DNA of 42,319 nucleotides, from NCBI GenBank assembly GCA_027306655.1, contig DAHUZL010000185.1:1-42319 (forward strand), given 5' to 3'. Below, one piece after another: positions 24,243 to 31,532 of the stretch. Numbering within the stretch: the stretch's first letter is position 1; each line of letters begins with the position of its first letter. Below the pieces are notes generated by a model. The model was not told the origin of the DNA. It was given only the letters and a program-made list of their open reading frames with translations, and searched no databases. Position numbers and translations under genes: made by a program. This DNA is from Candidatus Dormiibacterota bacterium. GTDB lineage: Bacteria > Chloroflexota > Dormibacteria > Aeolococcales > Bog-877.

Positions 24243-24862
24243 CCAACCCCCACCCCCGGCCGGCAGCTGAGGTCATCCGGCTGGTCGGGCTCGACGCCAA
24301 GCGGGACACGCGCGTCCTCAAGCTCTCCGGCGGCCAGCAGCGCCGGCTCGACGTCGCGATCGCCCTGGCGGGGGACCCCGAGCTGCTGTTCCTCGACGAG
24401 CCGACCACCGGGTTCGATCCGTCCGGCCGGCGGGAGGCCTGGGACGTGGTCAAGCGCCGGGCCGAGCTCGGCAAGACGGTCCTGCTCACCACTCATTACA
24501 TGGAGGAGGCGCAGTACCTGGCCGATCGGGTGGCGATCATCGCCGACGGTCGCATCGTGGCGGAGGGGCCGCCGGGGACGCTCGGCGGCCGGGACCGGGC
24601 CCTGGCGCGGATTCGCCTCCGTCTGCCGAGCGGGCTCGCGCCTCCGGACCAGATGGGCATCACGATCACACCCGAGGGACTGGCCGAGCTCACGGCCGAC
24701 GACCTCACCGGGGCGCTCCACCGCCTCACCGGCTGGGCCATCGACCAGGGCGTCGCCCTGGAGCGGCTCGAGGTCATCCGGCCGTCGCTCGAGGATACCT
24801 ACCTGACGCTCACCGGCGCGACCGGGGCCGGGACGTCCGCAGCCGAGAGGAGCCTCTCGTGA
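24243..24862 (+). pseudogene. ABC-2 transporter ATPase, 3' part
   Basis: This is the downstream remainder of the interrupted DrrA-type ATPase, in the same frame as the 5' part. It contains KLSGGQQRRLDVAIAL (signature), LLFLDEPTTGFDPSGRR (Walker B and D-loop), LLTTHYMEEAQYLADRV (switch His) and a C-terminal regulatory tail ending ERLEVIRPSLEDTYLTLTG. An in-frame TGA at 24233-24235 inside the element blocks readthrough. An internal ATG at 24446 could start a fragment after Walker B, which would not be functional. The stop overlaps the permease start as GTGA, so loss of upstream translation may also lower permease expression. Confidence 0.9.
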
Positions 24863-25626
24863 ATGCGATCGGGTTGACCCTGGTTCAGGTGCGGTACGTC
24901 AACAAGGCCTTCTGGCGCAACCCCACCTCGGTCTTCTTCACCTTCGCCTTCCCGCTCATGTTCCTCGTCATCTTCACCGCCCTGCTGGGGCACGGGAGCG
25001 TGCGGATCGGTGCCCGGGTGGTGTCCGAATCCACGTACTACGTGGCCGCCATGGCGAGCTTCGCCGTCATCTCCGCCAGCTATACCAACATCGCCATGGG
25101 GATCACCTTCCAACGTGACGCCGGGATCCTGAAGCGGACCAACGGCACCCCGCTGCCGAGCGCCTCCTTCCTGGGCGCTCGGGTGGCGCACACGCTGCTG
25201 GTGGCGGTCCTGCTGGTGCTCATCACCGCGGCGTTCGGCCACGTCCTGTACCGGGCCGACCTCCCCTCCGGCGCGGACCTGCTGCCGTTCCTGGTGATGC
25301 TGGGAGTGGGATCGGCCAGCTTCGCCGCGCTCGGGTTCGCCGTCACCGCGGTCATCCCCAACGCGGACGCGGCGCCGGCCATTGTCAACGCCACCATCCT
25401 GCCCCTGCTCTTCCTCTCCGGCATCTTCATCCCCCTCGGCAACGGCTCGCCCGCCTGGATCCAATGGGTCGCCCGCGTCTTTCCGGTGAGGCATTTCGCC
25501 CGTGGGATGCAGGCCGGCTTCCTGGGGACGGCGTTCTCCTGGAGCGACGTCGCCGTCGTCGCGGCCTGGGGTGCAGGCGGGCTGCTGCTGGCGGTGCGCT
25601 TCTTCAGCTGGGAGCCGCGCACCTGA
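24859..25626 (+). CDS. ABC-2 type transporter permease (DrrB-like)
   Basis: This 255-residue ABC-2 permease has six helices. Typical features are YVNKAFWRNPTSVFFTFAFPLMFLVIFTALL at the start, ITFQRDAGILKRTNGTPLPSASFLGARV in the middle and LPLLFLSGIFIPLGNGSPAWIQWVARVFPVRHFARGMQAGF near the end. With its ATPase it would export a drug or lipid. The ATPase gene just upstream is split by an IS element, so the transporter is probably inactive unless another ATPase substitutes. The GTG start overlaps the ATPase stop by 4 nt. Confidence 0.92.
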   Translation: MNAIGLTLVQVRYVNKAFWRNPTSVFFTFAFPLMFLVIFTALLGHGSVRIGARVVSESTYYVAAMASFAVISASYTNIAMGITFQRDAGILKRTNGTPLPSASFLGARVAHTLLVAVLLVLITAAFGHVLYRADLPSGADLLPFLVMLGVGSASFAALGFAVTAVIPNADAAPAIVNATILPLLFLSGIFIPLGNGSPAWIQWVARVFPVRHFARGMQAGFLGTAFSWSDVAVVAAWGAGGLLLAVRFFSWEPRT

Positions 25627-25716
25627 CCGGACGGGGCGGGGCGGCGCGGGCACGGGACGCTATCCGCACGGCGGCGGATGGAAGTGCGAGCCCGGCGCGC
25701 CAGGGTCGCGGGCGGG

Positions 25717-26769
25717 TCAGGCCGACCCGTCCACCTCGAGGACCAGCTTGCCGGTGACCTGGCCGGCGGCCAGCCGGCGGAACGCCTCCGGCGCCTCCGA
25801 CAGTGGCAGGACAGTATCCACCAGGGGAACCAGCCCGGTCGACTCGGTGAAGGCCAGCAGCGACTGGAACTCAGCGCGGGTTCCCATCGTCGAACCCCGG
25901 ATCGTGAGCTGGCGCCAGAACACCCGGGCCAGGTCGGCCGGGGGATTGGGGCCGGTCGTGGCACCGGCGACCACCACCGTCCCCCCGGGCCGCACCGCCC
26001 GGAGGCTGGTGGCCCAGGTCGCGTCGCCCACCGTTTCGATCACCGCGTCGACGCCGCGGCCGGCGGTGAGGCCGATGATGGCGGCGGCGGCGGCGCGACC
26101 CGGCTCGACCGCGTGCTGGGCGCCTCGCGCGAGCGCCTGGGCGCGGCGCTCCTCGCTCCGGCTGACCACGATGACGCGCAGGCCGGCGGCCAGAGCCAGC
26201 GCCTCGGCGGCGGTGGCCACCCCGCCGCCCGCCCCCTGGATGCACACGGTGTCGCCGGGGCGGCAGGCCGCGCGCGTGAACAGCATCCGGTAGGCGGTGA
26301 GGAACGTGGTCGGCAGGCAGGCGGCGTGGCGCAGGTCGAGGTGGCGCGGGAGCGGGAAGCAGTTGGCGGCCGGCACCACGCAGGCCTCCGCCAGGGTGCC
26401 CTCGTAGGGCCCGTCGCTGAGCATGGCGAAGGTGCGGCAGAGGGTCTCGTCCGGCCCCAGGCACGAATCGCACCGCCCGCAGGTGATGACGCTGTGGCAG
26501 ACGACGGCGGTGCCGGGAGCCAGCATCTCGGGCGTGTCCGGCCCGTAGGCATCGACGATCCCGGCGACGTCGCAGCCGAGGGTCCGGGGATAGGTGATGG
26601 CGCCGCCGCCGACCCCGCGCAGGGTCCAGAGGTCATGATGGTTGAGGCTGGCCGCCCGCACCCGGATGCGAACGAACCCAGGGGGCGGAGCGGGCATGTC
26701 CCTCTCGCCGACGACGAGGTTGACGAGCGGGTCCTCTCCGCCGCCGGCGGCGGCGTACACGCAGAGCAT
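25717..26769 (-). CDS. Zinc-type medium-chain alcohol dehydrogenase/quinone oxidoreductase
   Basis: This 350-residue MDR-superfamily protein has the GroES-like half with NHHDLWTLRGVGG and YPRTLGCDVAGIVDAYG, and a structural-zinc loop CGRCDSCLGPDETLC. The Rossmann half has CIQGAGGGVATAAEALALAAG and GTVVVAGATTGPNPPADLARVFWRQLTIRGSTMGTRAEF. Close relatives are annotated as zinc-binding dehydrogenases with unknown substrates; reduction of an enone or alcohol oxidation with NAD(P) is the family reaction. The ATG at 26769 has GGAGG seven bases upstream; longer frames upstream are rejected. It is divergent from the sigma-factor gene with 113 bp between. Confidence 0.9.
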   Translation of the reverse strand: MLCVYAAAGGGEDPLVNLVVGERDMPAPPPGFVRIRVRAASLNHHDLWTLRGVGGGAITYPRTLGCDVAGIVDAYGPDTPEMLAPGTAVVCHSVITCGRCDSCLGPDETLCRTFAMLSDGPYEGTLAEACVVPAANCFPLPRHLDLRHAACLPTTFLTAYRMLFTRAACRPGDTVCIQGAGGGVATAAEALALAAGLRVIVVSRSEERRAQALARGAQHAVEPGRAAAAAIIGLTAGRGVDAVIETVGDATWATSLRAVRPGGTVVVAGATTGPNPPADLARVFWRQLTIRGSTMGTRAEFQSLLAFTESTGLVPLVDTVLPLSEAPEAFRRLAAGQVTGKLVLEVDGSA

Positions 26770-26882
26770 CGGGCATCCTCCTCGGGCCGGTCGCCGTCGC
26801 CGGGCGCGGCCCCACCGGAGCTGGAGTGTACCGGGGCGCGGAATCGGCTCCCGGAGGCGCGGCCGGCGTAACCTCGGAGCGA

Positions 26883-27527
26883 ATGCCCGATGGGATGCCC
26901 CCCGACCATGGCCAGCCGGCCCCTCCCGCCTCGGTCGCGCCCGCCGGGGCGGAACCGGTCGCGGGAGAGCGCGCGCCGGCGGCGGTCGGGCCCGAGCGCC
27001 AGCGCATCCTCGCCGCCGCTTACCTGGCCGACGCCGGCGTGATCTACCGGTACGTGGTGCGTCGGCTGGGCAGCCCGGCCGACGCCGAGGACGCCACCGC
27101 CGAGACCTTCCTGCGGGCGCTGCGCGGTCGCCAGGCACTCGACCCGTCGCGGGTTCGCGGCCTGCTCTTCACGATCGCCCGGGCGGTGATCGCCGAGCAT
27201 TGGGCCCGCCTCTACAGCGAGGCGCCGGGCCCGGTGGAGGGCCTGGAGGCCGGCGGCCGAGCGCTCGCCGACCCCGGAGCGGGGGTGGACGCCCCCCCCG
27301 ACGGCGCGGCCGGGCTGCCGCTCGCCGAGGAGGCGCTCGACCGGCGGGTGGCCGCCCTGCTCGAGAGCCTGCCTGCCAACTACCGTCGGGTGCTGCAGCT
27401 GCGCTTCCTGGAGGGCTGCTCGGTCCGGGAGGCGGCGGAGCGGATGGGGGTGCGGCCCGGGAACGTCCGGGTCCTCCAGCTCCGCGCCCTGCGACGGGCC
27501 GCCGGGTTGGGGAGTCTCCTGCCGTGA
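26883..27527 (+). CDS. ECF-type RNA polymerase sigma factor
   Basis: This is a 214-residue sigma-70 family protein. Region 2 is YRYVVRRLGSPADAEDATAETFLRALRG (55-82) and region 4 is LPANYRRVLQLRFLEGCSVREAAERMGVRPGNVRVLQLRALRRAAG (163-208). The 45-residue N-terminal leader and the linker between the two regions (about 113-148) are Ala/Gly/Pro-rich. It would direct polymerase to a small regulon. The ATG at 26883 has GGAG just upstream; ATG 26895 is an alternative. The stop overlaps the start of the Rieske gene (GTGA), the arrangement usual for ECF factors and their anti-sigma partners. Confidence 0.92.
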   Translation: MPDGMPPDHGQPAPPASVAPAGAEPVAGERAPAAVGPERQRILAAAYLADAGVIYRYVVRRLGSPADAEDATAETFLRALRGRQALDPSRVRGLLFTIARAVIAEHWARLYSEAPGPVEGLEAGGRALADPGAGVDAPPDGAAGLPLAEEALDRRVAALLESLPANYRRVLQLRFLEGCSVREAAERMGVRPGNVRVLQLRALRRAAGLGSLLP

Positions 27528-28264
27528 CCGACTCGGACGCGGACCGCGAGCTGGAGGAGGCCGCCGACCGGCTGGTGCGGGGTCGCGCCGCCCGGCCGGC
27601 CCGCCCCGGGACCGCGGGCGACCCGCTCGCCCACCAGGTGGCGAGCGCGCTGGTGGGACGTCGCCTCGGCGCCGCCGCGATGCCGGCCCGGCTCCAGCGC
27701 CGGCTCGCCGACCTCGTCGCCCGGGAGCTCGGGTTGGGACCGGCGCCGGACGGGGCGCTGCCGGTCCCAGCCGGGGGGCCGGGGCGCGGCGTCACCCGCC
27801 GCCAGTGGCTCGCCGGCACCGGCGCCGCGCTGGCGGCCGGGATGGCCGGGCTCGCGGTCGGGGAGCTGGGCCCCCACCTCGTCGGCGCCGCCCCCGCTCC
27901 GGAGGCCCCCGACACCCTGGTCCCCGACCAGGGGAGCTGGCGGGCCGTGGCGCCCGCGGCGGCGGTGCGGGTCGACCGTCCGGTCGCGTTCGTCGCCGGC
28001 GCCGTCACCGGGGTCCTCGTCCGCGACCCGACCGGGGCGATCCTCGCGCTGTCCGCCATCTGCACCCACCTCGGCTGCCGGGTGGCCTGGGCCGCCCGCG
28101 ACCAGGGCTTCCTCTGCCCCTGCCACGGGGCGCGCTTCACGCCGACCGGCCAGTTCGCCGGGGGGCCCTGGGGCTCCGCATACCCACGGGGACTGCCTCC
28201 CCTGCCCCGACTGCGCAGCCGGGTCAACGCCCACGGCACGGTCGAGGTCCTCACCACCGTCTGA
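27524..28264 (+). CDS. Rieske [2Fe-2S] protein with cytoplasmic N-terminal domain
   Basis: This 246-residue protein has three parts. Residues 1-90 are charged and helical (DADRELEEAADRLVRGR, PARLQRRLADLVARELG), with no recognised domain. Residues 91-116 (TRRQWLAGTGAALAAGMAGLAVGELG) are a membrane segment with a Tat-like twin arginine. Residues 125-246 are a Rieske domain with Cys180, His182, Cys198 and His201 as cluster ligands and Cys185/Cys200 as the disulfide pair. Rieske proteins carry electrons, usually in cytochrome bc complexes, but no bc genes are nearby. Overlap with the sigma gene suggests it may be a redox-sensing partner of that factor; this is inference. GTG start, GTGA overlap. 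Confidence 0.9.
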   Translation: MTDSDADRELEEAADRLVRGRAARPARPGTAGDPLAHQVASALVGRRLGAAAMPARLQRRLADLVARELGLGPAPDGALPVPAGGPGRGVTRRQWLAGTGAALAAGMAGLAVGELGPHLVGAAPAPEAPDTLVPDQGSWRAVAPAAAVRVDRPVAFVAGAVTGVLVRDPTGAILALSAICTHLGCRVAWAARDQGFLCPCHGARFTPTGQFAGGPWGSAYPRGLPPLPRLRSRVNAHGTVEVLTTV

Positions 28265-28334
28265 GCCCGCCCGGGCGGCCGGTGTCCGCTTCGCCCCCGG
28301 TCAGCCGTGCCGGGAGGGCCTATTGTGGTGCACC

Positions 28335-29666
28335 ATGGGACGTGGTGTCGAAATCGGCGGCGCCCCGGCGCGTCCACCGCGCCGCCATGCGGACATGCCG
28401 TCCGTCAGCCCGATCATCATCGAGTCCCTGCGGCGGCGCGTGGACCGGGTCGCCCGGCTGATGGCGATCGGGATGGGGCGAGCGATCCCGCTCGGGGACA
28501 CCGTGCCCGACGCGGGGGGCTCGGCATTCGGGAGCGAGGTCCTGGCGGCCTGCCGCGACGGGCTCCGGACCCTGCTCGCCCTCTGGGCGGAGGAACGCCC
28601 ACCGTCCACCACCGAGCTGCGCCAGCTCGCCCGGATGGGCGGCCGGCTCGCCAGCACCGGGATGCCCCTGGACTCCATCCTGCGCGCCTACCGGGTGGCG
28701 GCCCTGGTCATCTGGCAGCACGTGGTCGAGATGGTGCGGGTCCACCCGGAGGTCGCGCCCCAGTCGGTGCTCACCGCTGTCGGACCGCTCTTCGACTACC
28801 TCGACGCCATCAGCGTCGCGGTCAGCACCAGCTACCTGGAGACTCGGGAGCGGATCCGGCGGGAGCAGGACCGCCACCACGACCGGATCTTCGCCGAGAT
28901 CCTGGCCGGCGGCGGCGGGCCCGAGCTGACGGCCCAGGCGCTCGCCGCCGGGATCGTGCTCGACTTCCCGTACCGGGTGCTGGCGATCGAGGCCTCGGGG
29001 CCGGATGCCGAAGCCGCGATCGCCACCGCCTGGCGGACCCAGCGGGTCCACCTGGTGCTGGAGCAGGGGTCCGTGCTCGCGCTCGCCCCGGCGGCGACCA
29101 AGCCGGAGACCCTGGTCCGGCTGCTCGGGTCGGCAGGGCCTGAGCCAACCACCCGGGGCGGCCCGGCCACCTGGCGGATCGCGATCGGCGGGGTCGCCTC
29201 CTCCCTCGACACCGTGGCGCCGGCCGCGCGTGGGGCCCGCGACGCCCTCACCGTGGGTCGCATCCTGTGGCCGGCCGAGCGGGTGCACCGGGCGTCCGAG
29301 CTTCACCTCTACCGGGTCTGGCTTCAGGATCTGCCCGGCTTGCGGGAGTTCGTCGAGGCCACGATCGGGACGCTCCTGGAGCGTCAGCGCGCCCGCCGGC
29401 TGCCGCTGCGGGAGACCCTGGAGGCACTGCTCACCCATGAGGGACCGAGCGCCGCCGCGCGGGCGCTCGGCATCCACCGCCACACGCTCCTCTATCGCAT
29501 GGAGAGGATCGAGCGCCTGGTCGGAACCTGGGAGCGGGCCGACCACCGGCTCCGGCTCACCCTCGCCCTCCAGGGAGCACGCCTGCTGGAGGCGCTGTCC
29601 GAGGCCGCCCCCGCCGCGGAGCCAGCGGCGGTGCTTCCGGCACGACCGCTCGTGCCCGTGCGCTGA
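28335..29666 (+). CDS. PucR/CdaR-family transcriptional regulator
   Basis: This protein of about 443 residues ends in the PucR C-terminal helix-turn-helix: LPLRETLEALLTHEGPSAAARALGIHRHTLLYRMERIERLVG. The N-terminal 180 residues are helical (SPIIIESLRRRVDRVARLM, RMGGRLASTGMPLDSILRAYRVAALVIWQHVVEMVR), resembling the RsbR-like N-terminal part seen in CdaR-type regulators. The middle resembles the degenerate GGDEF-like domain of CdaR. Family members respond to metabolites such as purines or sugar acids; the signal here is unknown. The ATG at 28335 lacks a clear ribosome site; ATG 28395 or a TTG at 28323 are alternatives. It stands alone after the Rieske gene. Confidence 0.85.
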   Translation: MGRGVEIGGAPARPPRRHADMPSVSPIIIESLRRRVDRVARLMAIGMGRAIPLGDTVPDAGGSAFGSEVLAACRDGLRTLLALWAEERPPSTTELRQLARMGGRLASTGMPLDSILRAYRVAALVIWQHVVEMVRVHPEVAPQSVLTAVGPLFDYLDAISVAVSTSYLETRERIRREQDRHHDRIFAEILAGGGGPELTAQALAAGIVLDFPYRVLAIEASGPDAEAAIATAWRTQRVHLVLEQGSVLALAPAATKPETLVRLLGSAGPEPTTRGGPATWRIAIGGVASSLDTVAPAARGARDALTVGRILWPAERVHRASELHLYRVWLQDLPGLREFVEATIGTLLERQRARRLPLRETLEALLTHEGPSAAARALGIHRHTLLYRMERIERLVGTWERADHRLRLTLALQGARLLEALSEAAPAAEPAAVLPARPLVPVR

Positions 29667-29796
29667 CCGCGTCGCGGGCGCCCCCGGGGGGAGGCGCGCC
29701 GTGCCGGGGTCATTCCGGGACGAAGTCGGCAGGGTGGAATTGGTAGTCGGGTCTGCAGGATCTTGGTACCACGAGCTGCGTGATGTTGGTAGTGGA

Positions 29797-30195
29797 ATGG
29801 ATCCCGGGACCAAACCCGAGATGATCTCGATCGGGGCCTATCGGCCCCGCCCGGCGGACGTCCACCTCGCCGAGCTGCTCGCCGAGTTCCCCGCTGTCAT
29901 GATCACCGGAGCGCGCGCGACCGGCAAGACGACGACCGCTGCCCGGCACGCCGCCGAGGTCGCCCGCCTCGACGAGCCCGGCATCGCCGCCCTGTACCGC
30001 ACCGACCCCGATGCGGCGCTCCGCCGTGCAAGCCGCACGCTCCTGCTCGACGAATGGCGGGAGGTGCCGACCGTGCTGGCGGCCGTGAAGCGGGCCGACG
30101 ACCGCGACCGGACTCCCGGGCAATTCATCCTCACCGGCAGCGCCCGAGCCGAGCTCGGCCACGAGATGTGGGCCGGCACGGGACGCATGGTTGCA
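29797..30195 (+). pseudogene. Truncated AAA_14/DUF4143-type ATPase
   Basis: The first 130 residues of an AAA_14 ATPase are visible: YRPRPADVHLAELLAEFPAVMITGARATGKTTTAARHAAEVARLDEP (Walker A GARATGKTT), RTLLLDEWREVPTVLAAVKRA (Walker B) and GQFILTGSARAELGHEMWAGTGRM. Intact relatives continue for another 270 or so residues with the DUF4143 domain. Here homology ends near 30195 and the frame runs on, without the family sequence, into a toxin-antitoxin locus. The start may be ATG 29797 or 29821. It looks like a remnant cut by insertion or deletion when the adjacent RelB/RelE-like pair arrived. Confidence 0.8.
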
Positions 30196-30286
30196 AGAGC
30201 CTTTACCCCCTGGTGGAACGAGAGTTGCACAAAGTCCACAAACACCCGACCCATGGTTTGGCCCCGGAGCGCCTACGATAGGGGCG

Positions 30287-30544
30287 ATGGCCACCGCCAC
30301 CCGCGCCCTGCTCCACCGGCTGGTCGACGAGCTGCCCGAGGCGTCCGTCGTCCCCGCAGCGGCCTACCTCGAACGGGCCGCCGACCCGATGGTCGCCGTC
30401 CTCGACGCCGCACCCCGGGACGACGAGCCCCTGTCCCCCGAGGAGCGGCGGCAGATCGAGGAGTCAGAGCGCGGCATCGCCGAAGGGGCGCCGCTCCTGA
30501 CGGCAGACGAGCTAGAAGCCGAGATCGACGCTGCCCGCGCGTGA
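30287..30544 (+). CDS. Putative antitoxin of a RelBE/ParDE-type pair
   Basis: This 85-residue acidic protein reads RALLHRLVDELPEASVVPAAAYLERAADP, then DDEPLSPEERRQIEESERGIAEGAPLLTADELEAEIDAARA. The second half is typical of small antitoxins whose C-terminus wraps a RelE/ParE toxin. A clear DNA-binding domain is not seen. The ATG at 30287 follows a GGGG tract. The toxin frame begins before this gene ends, so the two are coupled. Confidence 0.8.
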   Translation: MATATRALLHRLVDELPEASVVPAAAYLERAADPMVAVLDAAPRDDEPLSPEERRQIEESERGIAEGAPLLTADELEAEIDAARA

Positions 30545-30830
30545 GCCGTGGCGGATCGTCTACGCGCCGGGGGCGCAGGGCGGTCTCAAACCGCTGCGGA
30601 AGGCTCAGCGCCGACAGATTGAGGAAGCCATCGCGCGCCTGCCCTACGGCAACGTGGCTGAACTCGACGATTGGCCGGGGTACTGGCGGCTGAAGCCGCG
30701 CCCCGCCGGGTGGCGGGTCGTCTTCCGTCGCGACCGGACGAATCGGACGGTGGTCGTGGTCGCCGTGTCGCCCCGGGCCACCGCCTACGACCGTCCGCCG
30801 GAGCCAGGCTCCGAACGAGGAGTCGGATAG
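30531..30830 (+). CDS. RelE/ParE-family toxin, probable CTG start
   Basis: This reading frame of about 99 residues encodes EPWRIVYAPGAQGGLKPL, RRQIEEAIARLPYG, then DDWPGYWRLKPRPAGWRVVFRRD and TVVVVAVSPRATAYDR. This is the RelE/ParE fold pattern with the GxWRL...WRVVFR core. RelE cuts mRNA in the ribosome; ParE poisons gyrase; which applies is unclear. The frame has a TAG at 30513-30515 and no ATG, GTG or TTG before the conserved start. The only plausible initiator is CTG at 30531, overlapping the antitoxin by 14 nt. Standard gene callers would miss it. It could also be translated by ribosomes re-entering from the antitoxin stop. Confidence 0.75.
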   Translation: MPAREPWRIVYAPGAQGGLKPLRKAQRRQIEEAIARLPYGNVAELDDWPGYWRLKPRPAGWRVVFRRDRTNRTVVVVAVSPRATAYDRPPEPGSERGVG

Positions 30831-31021
30831 GCGGTCTCGACGGCTCCGCCGCCCGACCCCATCGCCCGGGCCCCGCTTGCTCTCCCCCTCCGCCCCGGTC
30901 GGGGGTCCGGACCCGGCGATCGGCGGCGCTGACGGTCACGGGGTGGACCGCGGGGTGGACCTCTATGCGCCCGCCTAACGCCTCTGCGCAGAATCCCACT
31001 TGATTGCTGATGATTCAGCCC

Positions 31022-31093
31022 TACCCGCACGGGGAGTCGAACCCCGGTTCCCACCTTGAAAGGGTGATGTCCTGACCGCTAGACGATGCGGGC
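31022..31093 (-). tRNA. tRNA-Glu (anticodon UUC)
   Basis: A full cloverleaf can be read on the minus strand: acceptor GCCCGCA / TGCGGGT (one G-T pair), D-arm TCGTCTAGCGGTCAGGAC, anticodon loop CTTTCAA giving UUC, and T-arm GGGGTTCGACTCCCC. It is 72 nt long with no encoded CCA. It lies 440 bp from gltX, on the opposite strand. Confidence 0.96.
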
Positions 31094-31273
31094 GAGCTGG
31101 GTCATCGTACGCAGGCGACGGACGGAGCGGCCGGCGGGTGGCCAGCACGCCGTCGACCCTTCCGGGGCCGGGGCCAGGCACGGGTGGCCCCTCGCGGCCC
31201 TCTTCTATACTTCATACCTGACCAGCCGCTCCACCGTCGATGGTCGCGGCCAAGCCGACCCATCAGGAGCCTC

Positions 31274-31510
31274 ATGCCGGATTCCGCCGACGCTGCGCCG
31301 GGCGAGGCCACGGCCGGGCCCGCGCCGTCGGGAGCCCGGATCGCCGACCGGTACCCCAATCTCGGCACCCGCGGGGTCACGGTCAGCAGCAGCCCCGGCG
31401 CCGACGTCTCGGTCCTGACCTCGCGCCTGGAGGGGTGGCTGGTCGCCGTCGGGCTGCTCGCGATGGGCGCGCTGGCCATGGGAATCTACGTCGTCGTCCT
31501 CCACCACTGA
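31274..31510 (+). CDS. Small single-span membrane protein
   Basis: This 78-residue protein has a disordered, Ala/Pro-rich first half (PDSADAAPGEATAG), a conserved-looking middle (IADRYPNLGTRGVTVSSSPGADVS) and a C-terminal helix (GWLVAVGLLAMGALAMGIYVVVL) ending in HH. I do not recognise the family. The ATG has AGGAG five bases upstream, and codon usage matches the neighbours. It ends 22 nt before the gltX start, so it probably shares a transcript with gltX. Confidence 0.65.
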   Translation: MPDSADAAPGEATAGPAPSGARIADRYPNLGTRGVTVSSSPGADVSVLTSRLEGWLVAVGLLAMGALAMGIYVVVLHH

Positions 31511-31532
31511 GCCGGGGCCGGGAGGCGACGCG

